Assembly: GCF_004795055.1 (NCBI RefSeq)
Contig: NZ_SSBJ01000001.1
Span: forward strand, 248,001-312,000
DNA from: Streptomyces sp. A1136
Lineage (GTDB): Bacteria; Actinomycetota; Actinomycetes; Streptomycetales; Streptomycetaceae
Length of the DNA stretch: 64,000 bases
Reading direction: 5' to 3'
Below the pieces are notes generated by a model. That model made no database searches. It saw nothing but the letters and a program-made list of their open reading frames with translations, and had not been told where the DNA came from. This document shows positions 18,801 to 26,510 of this stretch, one piece after another; the first letter of the stretch is position 1; every line of letters starts with the position of its first letter. A program made the translations under genes and the position numbers.

Positions 18801-18876
18801 TGCGGCCGGCACCCCCGGGTGCGCGACGGTTCTCCGCCAGGCCCCGCTCGATCTCCTCGCGTGTCGGCGTCGTCAC
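15814..18876 (-). CDS. Large tetratricopeptide-repeat protein coupled to the Hsp90 gene
   Basis: The product has 1020 residues, almost entirely Ala/Leu/Glu-rich helical hairpins of TPR type (for example AEVLQSALPDLLEHGEGQAVAAHEFLGDLL and AAELYLRAAEIAKGWEDLRPQ-like units). There is no signal peptide and no membrane helix. A CxxC (DCQACED) lies near residue 165. No catalytic domain is visible, so it is most likely a protein-binding scaffold. The GTG at 18876 overlaps the stop of the Hsp90 gene (GTGA), with GGAGG seven bases upstream, so the two proteins should be made together. This suggests a dedicated TPR partner of the Hsp90-like ATPase; that is inference. Confidence 0.8.
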   Translation of the reverse strand: MTTPTREEIERGLAENRRAPGGAGRNAHAEALAGAAEASGDTALFRAALDNLINAYLYSAESPKLLVPFARLLQEYDKDPGSFSESATHSLFWQFKWVATAIGNSPDIPLESAAGWLDDMERRYRIAGYSERPVREAQMWLADVTGDDERAERAFRAWRGAERDRMSDCQACEDNSQGQYAALRGDDAQALDVWKYVLAGERVCAEEPHRVLAVSLLPLLRLGRFDEARSHHLRGYRLVRGNESLLPSVGRHIEFCALTGNESRGLEILAEHATHMGPPANDRDQLVFHGGVLVLLRRLRELGHGQSPAVPYDGVPHTVSELYDSLLAGSLDSARRFDARNGTTRISDRFLTRIGREPLVGLLPLGVRSPALPSTTSTGSAPAPAAAPVETGSGDLTRLVDRARAARDQGHPAADALWTRVAALVDAHPADAVDPLISADVADHRALAAARCGADDAAELLTAVRDRYRALGEAERAALAQLRLATVAAQSGADPAEIKESLGLAMRAAEALDPTDPLRTRRIALVELASIRVDSYLRSVQEPARTAGHDHAPGAEHGHGELSAELTSFVAAYAQTLPDLVAEAEELLGRVALAQGEPERALPLLVSAARRGIDAGRPWIAVDPLVLRAGVLSSLDRLEEAEEAARSAWEHAAEVTDAETQGVVRLTLVDILLRRANTPEGAGESGVEEAAEHALTAAHWFDQAGLSSDGGAQARLLLARSYARTGRTADAAEVLQSALPDLLEHGEGQAVAAHEFLGDLLRELREWRPSAEQYLRAAEIAKGWEDLRPQAGFAQSAADQLSAADLVPEAVAAYERALQLHRQAGGAPVAEVRILRSLAWLGLRSAVTEAAVTAARTGMEEAANVLACALAVDPQARELRAELAQTWHQLAQVLDRWVTSREEAADEAGDEPGEAGLSGDAVAAPAPGSLDAPEAEALRLEEILLWERAAGLYAELGADHIQDRLQCLNNAAWTEHELGRPQAGAARISALIDEIRALPEGDVPEWVVPQAERIVAGLLS

Positions 18877-20741
18877 TTCTGGCCCTCCTGGGCGTCGTGG
18901 GAGTGGGTCGCCCATTCCAGGAGCCCGAGGAACGCCCGGTTGAGCAGCGCCGAGTCGGCGGGGCGCAGCGGCCGCTGGGACATCAGGAGTGCCTGCCCGT
19001 ACAGCGACTCGACGGCGGTGCCGGTGAGCGTCTCGTCGGGGAGACCGGCGATCCGGCGGATCAGCGGGTTGTTGTGGTTCAGGACGAGGCGGGCGCGTGG
19101 TGCGGAACCGCGCAGGGCGCCGAGGATGCCGGTCCAGAGGGAATCGGCGCTGTCCAGGGCCGCGGTCCGGTCGCGCTCCTGACGTGCCTGCCGGTCGTCC
19201 AGGTAGAGCGCGGGGACGGCGACGGGCTGGAAGGCGCGCAGTACCACGTCGCAGCCCTGTGGTTCGAGTCGGGTGCGCGCGATGGAGAGGAAGGAGGCGA
19301 GGGAGAGTTCGACGGCGGTCGGGACGGGATCGAGCCGCTCGGTGACGGCTCCGGCGTCCAGCTCCGTGACCTTCAGTTCGGGTCGTACGGCGGGCAGGAG
19401 GGCCAAGAGGTCCGCGTCGTAGGTGTAGCCGGCGTTGATGACGCCGAGTCCGTGGGCCGCCGCGATGGGGGCGATCTGGCGGAACTCCTCGACGGTGCGG
19501 GTGAAGTGGATCTCGCTGTGCGCGGCCGCGAACTCCTCCAGGCTCATCGAGCCGTCGCTGGTCTCGAACGGCAGCCAGGGGAGCATCAGGCCGAGCAATT
19601 CGGCGTCGTGCCGGGCCAGTGATTTCACGCCGAGGTGGTGGACGCCCAGGAACGCGGCCAGCCTCTCGGGTTCGCCGGCCGCCAGCTCGGCGAGCCAGGC
19701 CCGGACGCGGGAGCCCAGCGCTTCCCGCACGGCGGCCAGGGTCTCGTCGTCGTACAGGTTCTCGCGGGAGGCGGTGGGGCGCAGCGTGTCGGTGTCCAGG
19801 ACGACCCGGACGAAGAACGCCCAGTCTGGCAGCAGGTTGCTCGCCTGGTCGGTGAGCAGCATGCCCTTGAGGTGGACGCGGTGGCCGGACCTGTGCGCGG
19901 GACTGGTCGGCTCGGGAAGGACGTACGCGACGCCGCGCACGCCGGCGACCGGCAGGTCGAGGTCGATGCTGTCCAGCGGGGTGAACCCGAAGAGCCGGGC
20001 GCAGTGGCCCGCCAGCGCGACCCGGCGTGCCGCCGGGGTCGCGTAGGGGCGGTCCCACACGGCGGGCCGGTCGGTGACGGAGCGCGGCTCGTCGTCGCGT
20101 CCGGCCCGGAAGGTGATGTCGTAGGGCAGCAGCGAGCCGTAGTCGCGTGCGAGCTGTTCGACCTTGGCCGGCGTCATCCATTCCTCGGCTCCGTGGCGGG
20201 CGCGGAGCACGACGGTGGTGCCGGGTTCGTGCATGGCGTCATGGTCCAGCTCGCGGACGGTGTAGGAACCGTCGTCCGTGGCCAGCCATTCGACGGGTCG
20301 CGCGGTCAGGTCGCGTGCGGAGCGGGTGACGACACGGATCTCGGTGGCCACGACGAAGCAGGCGAGCAGACCGATCCCGAACTGTCCGAGGAAGTCCTTG
20401 CGCGCCGTTTCCAGGCCGTGTTCGCCACCGCGCTTGGAGCTCCTGCCGATGGTGGCGAGCAGGGAGTGCGCCTCGGCCGCGGTCAATCCGATGCCGCTGT
20501 CCGAGATGCCCACCGTCCCGTCCGCGGCCCACAACCCGATGCGGACGTCCGCGTCCGGTTCGATGGCCTGCCGCGCGGTGACGGCGTCCACGGCGTTCTG
20601 CATGAGCTCGCGCACGTAGACGCGCGGGCTGGAGTAGAGGTGGTGGGAGAGGAGATCCACCAGCCCGCGGAGGTCGACCTGGAAGCTGTTGGCGGCCGGC
20701 TCCGGCGGGACCGTCGACGGTGGCGGGGTCGTGGACGTCAT
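18873..20741 (-). CDS. Hsp90-family ATPase (divergent HtpG-like chaperone)
   Basis: The product has 622 residues. The N-terminal GHKL ATPase has the Hsp90 order of motifs: RELMQNAVDA (N box, E45/N49), DSGIG at 81-85, a lid region with IGRSSKR, and GQFGIGLLACF at about 119-129. A middle domain follows with VHLKGMLLTD and ASRENLYDDETL. The C-terminal part is poorly conserved and ends HDAQEGQK, without the eukaryotic MEEVD tail. HtpG proteins are ATP-driven dimeric chaperones. The ATG at 20741 has GAGGTGA seven bases upstream. It overlaps the TPR gene and follows kptA by 122 bp on the same strand. Confidence 0.88.
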   Translation of the reverse strand: MTSTTPPPSTVPPEPAANSFQVDLRGLVDLLSHHLYSSPRVYVRELMQNAVDAVTARQAIEPDADVRIGLWAADGTVGISDSGIGLTAAEAHSLLATIGRSSKRGGEHGLETARKDFLGQFGIGLLACFVVATEIRVVTRSARDLTARPVEWLATDDGSYTVRELDHDAMHEPGTTVVLRARHGAEEWMTPAKVEQLARDYGSLLPYDITFRAGRDDEPRSVTDRPAVWDRPYATPAARRVALAGHCARLFGFTPLDSIDLDLPVAGVRGVAYVLPEPTSPAHRSGHRVHLKGMLLTDQASNLLPDWAFFVRVVLDTDTLRPTASRENLYDDETLAAVREALGSRVRAWLAELAAGEPERLAAFLGVHHLGVKSLARHDAELLGLMLPWLPFETSDGSMSLEEFAAAHSEIHFTRTVEEFRQIAPIAAAHGLGVINAGYTYDADLLALLPAVRPELKVTELDAGAVTERLDPVPTAVELSLASFLSIARTRLEPQGCDVVLRAFQPVAVPALYLDDRQARQERDRTAALDSADSLWTGILGALRGSAPRARLVLNHNNPLIRRIAGLPDETLTGTAVESLYGQALLMSQRPLRPADSALLNRAFLGLLEWATHSHDAQEGQK

Positions 20742-20863
20742 GCAGCGTCACCTCGTGTGCTCGCGTGAGTGGTTCGGCGATCGCGAGGTGCCCCCCTCAC
20801 CGATCCCGGAAGTGAGGAACAGGGTAGGGGGATGATCTGACAATCTCCGCGTGAATTCCGCGG

Positions 20864-21403
20864 CTACCTGAAGCGCAGGAACCGCGGTGGCACCGCGTCG
20901 ACCAGCCAGACACCGTTGGCGCTGAGCCGGAAGACGTGCCCGGCCGCGCGCATCGCGGCAGCGTCCACGGAGAGCACGACCGGCCGTCCGCGCCGGGCGC
21001 CCACCCGGGTCGCCGTCTCCCGGTCGGCCGAGAGGTGGACGTGGTGGCGGGCCATCGGCCGCAGGCCTTCGGAGCGGATGGCGTCCACGGCGTGTGCCAC
21101 GGTGCCGTGGTAGAGGTAGGCGGGCGGCTCGGCCTCCGGCAGGTCGAGGTCCACCGTGACGGTGTGGCCCTGGTTGGCCCTGATCCTGGTTCCCTCGACG
21201 GCGAAGCGCTGTTTGTCGTTCGTGGCGACGACGTGGTCGAGCTCTGCCCGGCTGACGGGGAATCCATGGGCCGCGGCGGCTTCGAGCAGTTCGTCGATCT
21301 CCACCCAACCCTGCGGGTCGAGCACCAGTCCGATCCGTTCCGGCTGGTGCCGCAGATGTTTCGAGACGTATTTGGACACCTTCACGGTGCGTCTGTCGTC
21401 CAT
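20864..21403 (-). CDS. kptA: RNA 2'-phosphotransferase (KptA/Tpt1)
   Basis: The product has 179 residues, the usual size for KptA. It opens with VKVSKYVSKHLRHQPERIGL, then GWVEIDELL, FAVEGTRIRANQGH, YHGT, EGLRPMARHHVHLS and RGRPVVLSVD, the conserved path of the Tpt1 active site with its Arg/His residues and NAD-binding lobe. Tpt1/KptA removes an internal RNA 2'-phosphate by ADP-ribosyl transfer from NAD+. Most bacteria lack the tRNA-splicing pathway that makes this phosphate, so the bacterial role is open. The same strand carries the Hsp90 and TPR genes downstream, possibly as one operon. Confidence 0.92.
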   Translation of the reverse strand: MDDRRTVKVSKYVSKHLRHQPERIGLVLDPQGWVEIDELLEAAAAHGFPVSRAELDHVVATNDKQRFAVEGTRIRANQGHTVTVDLDLPEAEPPAYLYHGTVAHAVDAIRSEGLRPMARHHVHLSADRETATRVGARRGRPVVLSVDAAAMRAAGHVFRLSANGVWLVDAVPPRFLRFR

Positions 21404-21536
21404 CGTCCCAGGGTGCCGCCTGGAGGGCGGTGCGAGCAGCGATTTTCCGCCGGTCCGTTGAACTCCGACGCCCCCTATCGCGTTTCCAAGATACGGAATA
21501 GATTTTCCGATTAACCGCTTCCCAGGGGGAGAATCC

Positions 21537-22391
21537 ATGACGATCGATGCTTCACTGCCGCGCCGCGCCGCAGCCGAACTCATCGGCACGGCCGCACTGC
21601 TCGTGGTGGTGATCGGCTCCGGGATACAGGCCACGGCCCTCAGCCGCGACACCGGTGTCGCTCTCATCGCCAACTCGATCACCACCGCCATCGGCCTCGG
21701 GCTGATCATCACCCTCTTCGGTCCGCTGTCCGGTGCCCACCTCAACCCGGTGGTCACCCTCACCTCGTGGTGGGCGCGGCGGTCCGGTGGTGACGGGGTG
21801 GGTGGCCGGGACGTCCTCGTCTACGCCGTGGCGCAGACGTCCGGAGCCATCGGCGGAGCCGTCCTCGCCGAAGCCATGTTCGGCAGGGTCCCGGGGACCT
21901 TCGCCACCCAGGTCCGTGGGGGTGGTCACCTGCTGATCGGCGAGATCGTCGCCACCGCGGGGCTGGTCCTGGTCATCCAGGGGCTCGGGCGAGTCGGTCG
22001 CCCGCGGCTGATCCCGGCCGCCGTGGCCGTCTACATCGCCGCGGCGATCTGGTTCACGTCCTCGGGCTCCTTCGCCAACCCGGCGGGCACCGTCGGACGG
22101 GCCTTCAGCGACTCGTTCACCGGGATAGCGCCGCAGTCACTGCCCGGGTTCGTCGCAGCCCAACTGCTCGGCGGGGCCCTCGGTCTCGGGCTCGCCGGAC
22201 TGCTCTACGGAGCCGGGCGCGAAAGCCGGCGCGGAGACGGCGAAGCGGCGCGTCAGGCCGCCCCCTCGAACCTCCCGGACCCCGCCCACGGCCTGGCGGC
22301 AGCCGCCCCCGGCCCTTCGCGGAACCCTGAACCGGCCATGCCCGTGGCTGATATCCCCCGCCCGAACGCAGCTGATTCGGTCTCCATATGA
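21537..22391 (+). CDS. Aquaporin/MIP-family channel, unusual selectivity motif
   Basis: The product has 284 residues with six predicted membrane helices and the two MIP half-helices: SGAHLNPVVTL (NPV instead of NPA) and GSFANPAGTVGRAFSDSFTGIAP. In ordinary aquaporins Arg follows the second NPA directly; here it is displaced three residues. From general knowledge this actinobacterial type is sometimes found with arsenic genes, so a metalloid channel is possible. About 50 Pro/Ala-rich residues form the C-terminal tail. The start ATG at 21537 has GGGGGAGAA upstream. No arsenic genes are visible here. Confidence 0.82.
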   Translation: MTIDASLPRRAAAELIGTAALLVVVIGSGIQATALSRDTGVALIANSITTAIGLGLIITLFGPLSGAHLNPVVTLTSWWARRSGGDGVGGRDVLVYAVAQTSGAIGGAVLAEAMFGRVPGTFATQVRGGGHLLIGEIVATAGLVLVIQGLGRVGRPRLIPAAVAVYIAAAIWFTSSGSFANPAGTVGRAFSDSFTGIAPQSLPGFVAAQLLGGALGLGLAGLLYGAGRESRRGDGEAARQAAPSNLPDPAHGLAAAAPGPSRNPEPAMPVADIPRPNAADSVSI

Positions 22392-22404
22392 GCCCTCGTC
22401 CCCG

Positions 22405-22484
22405 TTGCCCACAGGTAGGGCCCCGTTGTCCACAGCCGGTTCGGCGGGTTTTGGCGGCAAGAGTGTGATTCGCCCTGTGGACTA
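22405..22484. other. Group of DnaA boxes between the channel and MerR genes
   Basis: TTGTCCACA (perfect) at 22426-22434, TTGCCCACA (one mismatch) at 22405-22413, and on the minus strand TAGTCCACA (one mismatch) at 22476-22484, the last overlapping the stop of the MerR gene. The first two are in the same orientation, 21 bp apart. No replication genes are adjacent. Confidence 0.55.
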
Positions 22485-23414
22485 CTGATCGAGTACTACC
22501 GGCCGTCCACCCCGACCGGCCAGCTCGTTCATCGTCCGGGCCTGGAGTTCCCGCTCCGTGGCGGCCCGGATGAACTCCGCCACGTGTGCGGGACCCACCA
22601 AGTCCCGCACCGCCCGCACCGTCTCGGAGGGCAGCGGCACCGGGGACGGCTCCGATGACGGTGCCGTCCCGGTGGCGCCCAGGTGCTGCTGAAGGTGCCG
22701 GGTCGCGAAGAGCCGCATCGCCCGCGCGAGCTCGGCGTCCACCGTCTGCTGGGCCAGCGGACGCAGTCTCCGTACCATCGTCGCCGCCGCGGCGGCGTCC
22801 GCGTCCGTGGGCGGGACGTGCCCGAGGTAGCGGCCGAAGACGTGCTCCGTGGTGAACTCCAGGAACCGCGAGGCGATGTGTTCCACCTGACCGCGCAGCT
22901 CCCGCAGGTGTCCGGTGATCGCCGCCAGCGGCACCCCCGCCGCGTACAGCTCGGCGGCGACCGCCAATTCCTGCGGGGAGGGCACGAGGAACTCGTCGGG
23001 CCGCCCCGGGATGCGCTCCAGCACCCCCAGCTCGCACGCCTCCCCCACGGCGTCGTCGTCCGGCCGGCCCCCGAACCGTTCGTTGAGTTCGGCCCGACTG
23101 ATGCGCGCGGCCTCCTCGTCGGTCCACGGCCCGTGCACCTCCGCGACCAGACCCAGCACACCGCCCAGCCCGCGCCCCGCGTCCCAGGCCTCCAGTAGCT
23201 CCTTGATAGAGGCCAGGGTGTAGCCACGATCCAGCAGGTCCGCGATCTGACGCAGCCGCGCCAGATGGGTGTCGCGGTAGACGTTGGACCGGCCGCGCCG
23301 CTCCGGCTTGGGCAACAGCCCGCGGTCCTGGTAGGCGCGGATAGTGCGGACCGTTGCCCCGCTGTGGTGTGCCAGATCCTCGATCCGGTACTCGGCTGGC
23401 GCCTGATCGGACAA
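22482..23414 (-). CDS. MerR-family transcriptional regulator
   Basis: The product has 310 residues. A MerR winged helix is at about 9-78 (YRIEDLAHHSGATVRTIRAYQDRGLLPKPERRG...). The long C-terminal half is an Ala/Leu-rich helical domain without the cysteines of metal-sensing MerR proteins, so a small-molecule or protein signal is more likely. The start is TTG at 23414, supported by GGGAG about eight bases upstream, and no ATG or GTG fits better. It follows the hydrolase-SDR and M24 genes on the same strand and may regulate them. Confidence 0.85.
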   Translation of the reverse strand: MSDQAPAEYRIEDLAHHSGATVRTIRAYQDRGLLPKPERRGRSNVYRDTHLARLRQIADLLDRGYTLASIKELLEAWDAGRGLGGVLGLVAEVHGPWTDEEAARISRAELNERFGGRPDDDAVGEACELGVLERIPGRPDEFLVPSPQELAVAAELYAAGVPLAAITGHLRELRGQVEHIASRFLEFTTEHVFGRYLGHVPPTDADAAAAATMVRRLRPLAQQTVDAELARAMRLFATRHLQQHLGATGTAPSSEPSPVPLPSETVRAVRDLVGPAHVAEFIRAATERELQARTMNELAGRGGRPVVLDQ

Positions 23415-23597
23415 TCCCGGCTCCCTACGACATGGCGGCTCGGCCGGCCGCGCCCGCCGCGGCCCGGGCGGCAGGTGATGCCACCAGGCGCTCGACCGCC
23501 GTACGCGGCGAGCCCTCCTGCGAGGGATGGTACGACCGGCGCAGGTCGCCGGGTATGGCCGTGCGGGGCTCTTCCCGGCGCCACGGCCCGGCCCGGC

Positions 23598-25379
23598 TCA
23601 CAGCCTCGGCTCCAGCTTGGCGATCCGCCGCAGGGTCCGAGGCGCGAAGCGGGACATCCACAGCGCGCCCTTGGACTCGGGGGTCACCGGCACCACGGCC
23701 TGGTTCCTCACCACGGCGAGCAGGATCGCGTCGGCGACCTTCTCGGGCGGGAAGTTGCGCAGTCCGTACAGTCGCGAGGATCGCTCCTGTCGCCGCTTCT
23801 CCTCGGCCGCGTCCACTCCCGCGAACCGAGAGGTGGTGGTGATGTTGGTGTTCACGATGCCCGGGCAGATCGCCGAGACGCCGATCGACTTCGACGCCAG
23901 CTCGGCGCGCAGGCACTCGCTCAGCATCAGGACAGCCGCCTTCGAAGTGCTGTAGGCGGGCAGCGTCTTGGAAGGCAGGTAGGCGGCGGCGGAGGCGGTG
24001 TTGACGATGTGACCGCCCTGGCCGCGATCGGCCATCTGCTTCCCGAAGATCCGGCAGCCGTGGATGACGCCCCACAGGTTCACGTCGAGGACCTTCTTCC
24101 AGTCCTCGGCGGTCGTTTCGAGGAAGGGGCCGGACAGCCCGATTCCGGCGTTGTTGACCAGGACGTCCACGATCCCGTATTCGGCGGCGCTCCTCGCGGC
24201 CAACTTCTCCATCGCCTGCTCGTCGCTGACGTCGACGCACTCGCCCCAGGCTTGGGGAGCGCCCACCAGGCGGGCCATCTCTGCGGTACGCGCCGCTCCC
24301 TCCCCGTCCCGGTCCACGCACACCACCCGGGCCCCGGCTTCCGCGAACGCGAAGGCGGTGGCCCGCCCGATGCCGCTGGCGGCGCCGGTGACCAGCACCA
24401 ACTGCCCCCCGAACCGGTCCGCGTACTTGCCCGGCGCCTTCAGCTCCGGCGCCCGCGTCGCGGGCTCCTCCGTGGCGGTGACGAATTCGCCGATCCAGGC
24501 TGAGATTTGGTCCGGACGGGTGCGGGGTACCCAGTGCTGCGCGGGCAGTGTCCGCCGCACGAGGTCCGGCGCCCACAGTTCGAGGTCGTCGTAGAGCCGC
24601 TCCGAGAGGAACACGTCCCCGGTCGGGATGATCAGCTGGACCGGTACGTGGGCGTACGCGTCGGCGCGCGGACGGCGAAGACGCGCCCGTACGTTGTCGC
24701 GGTAGAGCCAGGCCCCGTGCGCCGCGTCCGAGGTCAGCGACGCGGTCGGGTAGTCGCCGGCCGGGACCTTCTCCACGCGCCGGAGGATGTCCGGCCACCG
24801 CTTGCCGAGCGGTCCGCGCCAGGCCAGTTCCGGCAGTACGGGGGTGTGCAGCATGTACACGTACCAGGACTTCCGACCCTGGTTCAGCAGTTGGGCCACC
24901 CGCCTCGGGGTGGGACGCGCCGTCCGCTTCTTGACCCAGTGCCCGAAGTGGTCGAGGGAGGGTCCCGACATGGAGGTGAAGGAGGCGATCCGACCCTCGG
25001 TACGGGCGACCGTCGCGAACTCCCAACCCTGGACCGAGCCCCAGTCGTGCCCCACCAGGTGCACCGGTCGCTCCGGACTCACCGCGTCCGCCACGGCCAG
25101 GAAGTCGTCCGTCAGCTTCTCCAGGGTGAAACCGCCCCGCAGTGGCACGGGGGCCGTGGAGTGACCGTGACCTCGTACGTCGTACAGCACCACGTGGAAG
25201 CGCGTGGCCAGCCGCTCGGCGACCTCCGACCAGACCTCCTTGCTGTCCGGGTACCCGTGCACGAGGATCACGGTCGGCCGGTCCGCCTCGCCGAGCTCGA
25301 CGACGCAGAGGTCGATGCCGCCGGTGCGTACCCGCCGCTCGCGCGCGCCCGCGAGGCCCGCTCCGTTCATGCTGCTCAT
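23598..25379 (-). CDS. Alpha/beta-hydrolase fused to short-chain dehydrogenase/reductase
   Basis: The product has 593 residues with two enzymes in one chain. Residues about 15-300 form an alpha/beta hydrolase of the epoxide-hydrolase group: VHGYPDSKEVW (oxyanion), GHDWGSVQGWE with the Asp nucleophile. Residues about 320-593 form a classical SDR: TGAASGIGRA, NNAGIG, and the YSTSKAA catalytic Tyr/Lys pair. The substrate is unknown; the pair could open or hydrolyse a product and then oxidise an alcohol. The start ATG at 25379 overlaps the stop of the upstream M24 gene (ATGA), so the two are translationally coupled. Confidence 0.88.
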   Translation of the reverse strand: MSSMNGAGLAGARERRVRTGGIDLCVVELGEADRPTVILVHGYPDSKEVWSEVAERLATRFHVVLYDVRGHGHSTAPVPLRGGFTLEKLTDDFLAVADAVSPERPVHLVGHDWGSVQGWEFATVARTEGRIASFTSMSGPSLDHFGHWVKKRTARPTPRRVAQLLNQGRKSWYVYMLHTPVLPELAWRGPLGKRWPDILRRVEKVPAGDYPTASLTSDAAHGAWLYRDNVRARLRRPRADAYAHVPVQLIIPTGDVFLSERLYDDLELWAPDLVRRTLPAQHWVPRTRPDQISAWIGEFVTATEEPATRAPELKAPGKYADRFGGQLVLVTGAASGIGRATAFAFAEAGARVVCVDRDGEGAARTAEMARLVGAPQAWGECVDVSDEQAMEKLAARSAAEYGIVDVLVNNAGIGLSGPFLETTAEDWKKVLDVNLWGVIHGCRIFGKQMADRGQGGHIVNTASAAAYLPSKTLPAYSTSKAAVLMLSECLRAELASKSIGVSAICPGIVNTNITTTSRFAGVDAAEEKRRQERSSRLYGLRNFPPEKVADAILLAVVRNQAVVPVTPESKGALWMSRFAPRTLRRIAKLEPRL

Positions 25380-26266
25380 GCCGCCTTCTCCTCAGCCCAG
25401 CGCCGCACGTGCGGCAGATCGTCGTCCAGCCAGAAGGCGCTCTCCTCGGGGTCCCGGGAGTCTGTGACGACCAGGATCTCCTCGAATTTCGCGCCGGTGC
25501 CCCGGAAGCCCACATGCGGCTCCACCGCCCATAGTCCGGGCTGCGGTGGGTGGTCGGAGAAGTGGTACGGGCTCCACAGCGGCGACCAGCCCTCGCGATG
25601 GCCGTGCAGGGCGTCGCTCGCCAGGCCCTTGAGGGACTGGGTGCCGAATCCGAAGGCGGTGGGCGACCAATGCCGCTCCTTGACCCGGTCCACCTTGTGC
25701 GCGATCACGCCGAAGGGGTAGGCACGGTGCCGGTTGGCGTAGCCCTGGCGGGTCATGAGCCGCTCGACGTTCTCGTAGATCTCGCGCAGCGGGCGCCGCT
25801 CGCGCACCTGCTCCAAGATCAGCTCGCGATGGGGTCGCAGATCGGACATCAGCCGGTCCTGGACGGGGTTGAGTCCGAGGCTGCCCGAGTAGCCGATGTC
25901 GGCCGCGTACCCCCGGTAGACCGGGGCCATGTCGAGGATGAACGGCATCCCCGGCTCAAGCCTGCGGTTCGTCGGGAAGAACTGTAGGGGGATCTTGAAG
26001 TTCGCGAAGGCGGTGCGGTCCCCGAACCAGGCGAACGGCATGTGGAACCAGTCCCGCACCCCGCGCTCACGCAGCCACTCACGCTGCATCCGTGCCGCCT
26101 CGCGCTCGGTGACCCCGGCGCGCAGTTGCGCCGCCACCGTCTCCGCGCATTCGTAGGCGAGGCGTTGGACCTCCCGGAACCCGCGCAGTTCGGTGGCGGC
26201 CCCGAGCGGCGGGCGCGCGGTGAACGCGGCGCCCTGCGTCGTGCGTTGCGTGGAATCCCCAGCCAT
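25376..26266 (-). CDS. M24-family metallopeptidase-like protein
   Basis: The product has 296 residues with the pita-bread fold of methionine aminopeptidase and Xaa-Pro peptidases: FGDRTAFANFKIP, FILDMAPVYRGYAADIGYSG (metal aspartates), YPFGVIAHKVDR and a late GAKFEEILVVT glutamate segment. Related members include creatinase-like enzymes, so peptidase activity is not certain. The ATG at 26266 is chosen; the frame is open for another 20 residues upstream. It is the first gene of a three-gene minus-strand run: M24, hydrolase-SDR, MerR. Confidence 0.8.
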   Translation of the reverse strand: MAGDSTQRTTQGAAFTARPPLGAATELRGFREVQRLAYECAETVAAQLRAGVTEREAARMQREWLRERGVRDWFHMPFAWFGDRTAFANFKIPLQFFPTNRRLEPGMPFILDMAPVYRGYAADIGYSGSLGLNPVQDRLMSDLRPHRELILEQVRERRPLREIYENVERLMTRQGYANRHRAYPFGVIAHKVDRVKERHWSPTAFGFGTQSLKGLASDALHGHREGWSPLWSPYHFSDHPPQPGLWAVEPHVGFRGTGAKFEEILVVTDSRDPEESAFWLDDDLPHVRRWAEEKAA

Positions 26267-26326
26267 GCCAGCCGTCCGTCCATAGAGCCGTACGCGCCCG
26301 TAACTTGACACTGATGAATGTGACAA

Positions 26327-26339
26327 TGACCGGAGGTCA
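26327..26339. promoter_or_regulatory. Inverted repeat TGACC-N3-GGTCA upstream of the M24 operon
   Basis: Perfect 5-bp arms, about 60 bp upstream of the M24 start. A -35-like TTGACG followed 17 bases later by CACATT can be read on the minus strand across the same region. It is a candidate operator for the MerR regulator of this operon; the assignment is weak. Confidence 0.3.
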
Positions 26340-26362
26340 CGTCAAGGGGCCGTGCACAAGCC

Positions 26363-26371
26363 TGTGGATAA
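26363..26371 (-). other. Isolated DnaA box
   Basis: Perfect TTATCCACA on the minus strand, in the intergenic region between the divergent M24 and ABC genes. Confidence 0.4.
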
Positions 26372-26510
26372 AGTTCGCCGGCCGCGCGTGGGGCCCGCAC
26401 GGGGCTTCGGCCCGTAAGCCTTGGGTCAGGGTCCGTAGTCCTCAAGGCGGAGACGCGATCCCGCTCCAGGTCTGACGATCGGGGTGCGCCGCCCCACTAA
26501 CGTCGAAGCC

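Noticed and set aside
18876..20181. N-terminal extension of the TPR protein frame beyond 18876
   Set aside because: This part is the Hsp90 gene read out of frame, and the GTG at 18876 has a strong Shine-Dalgarno.
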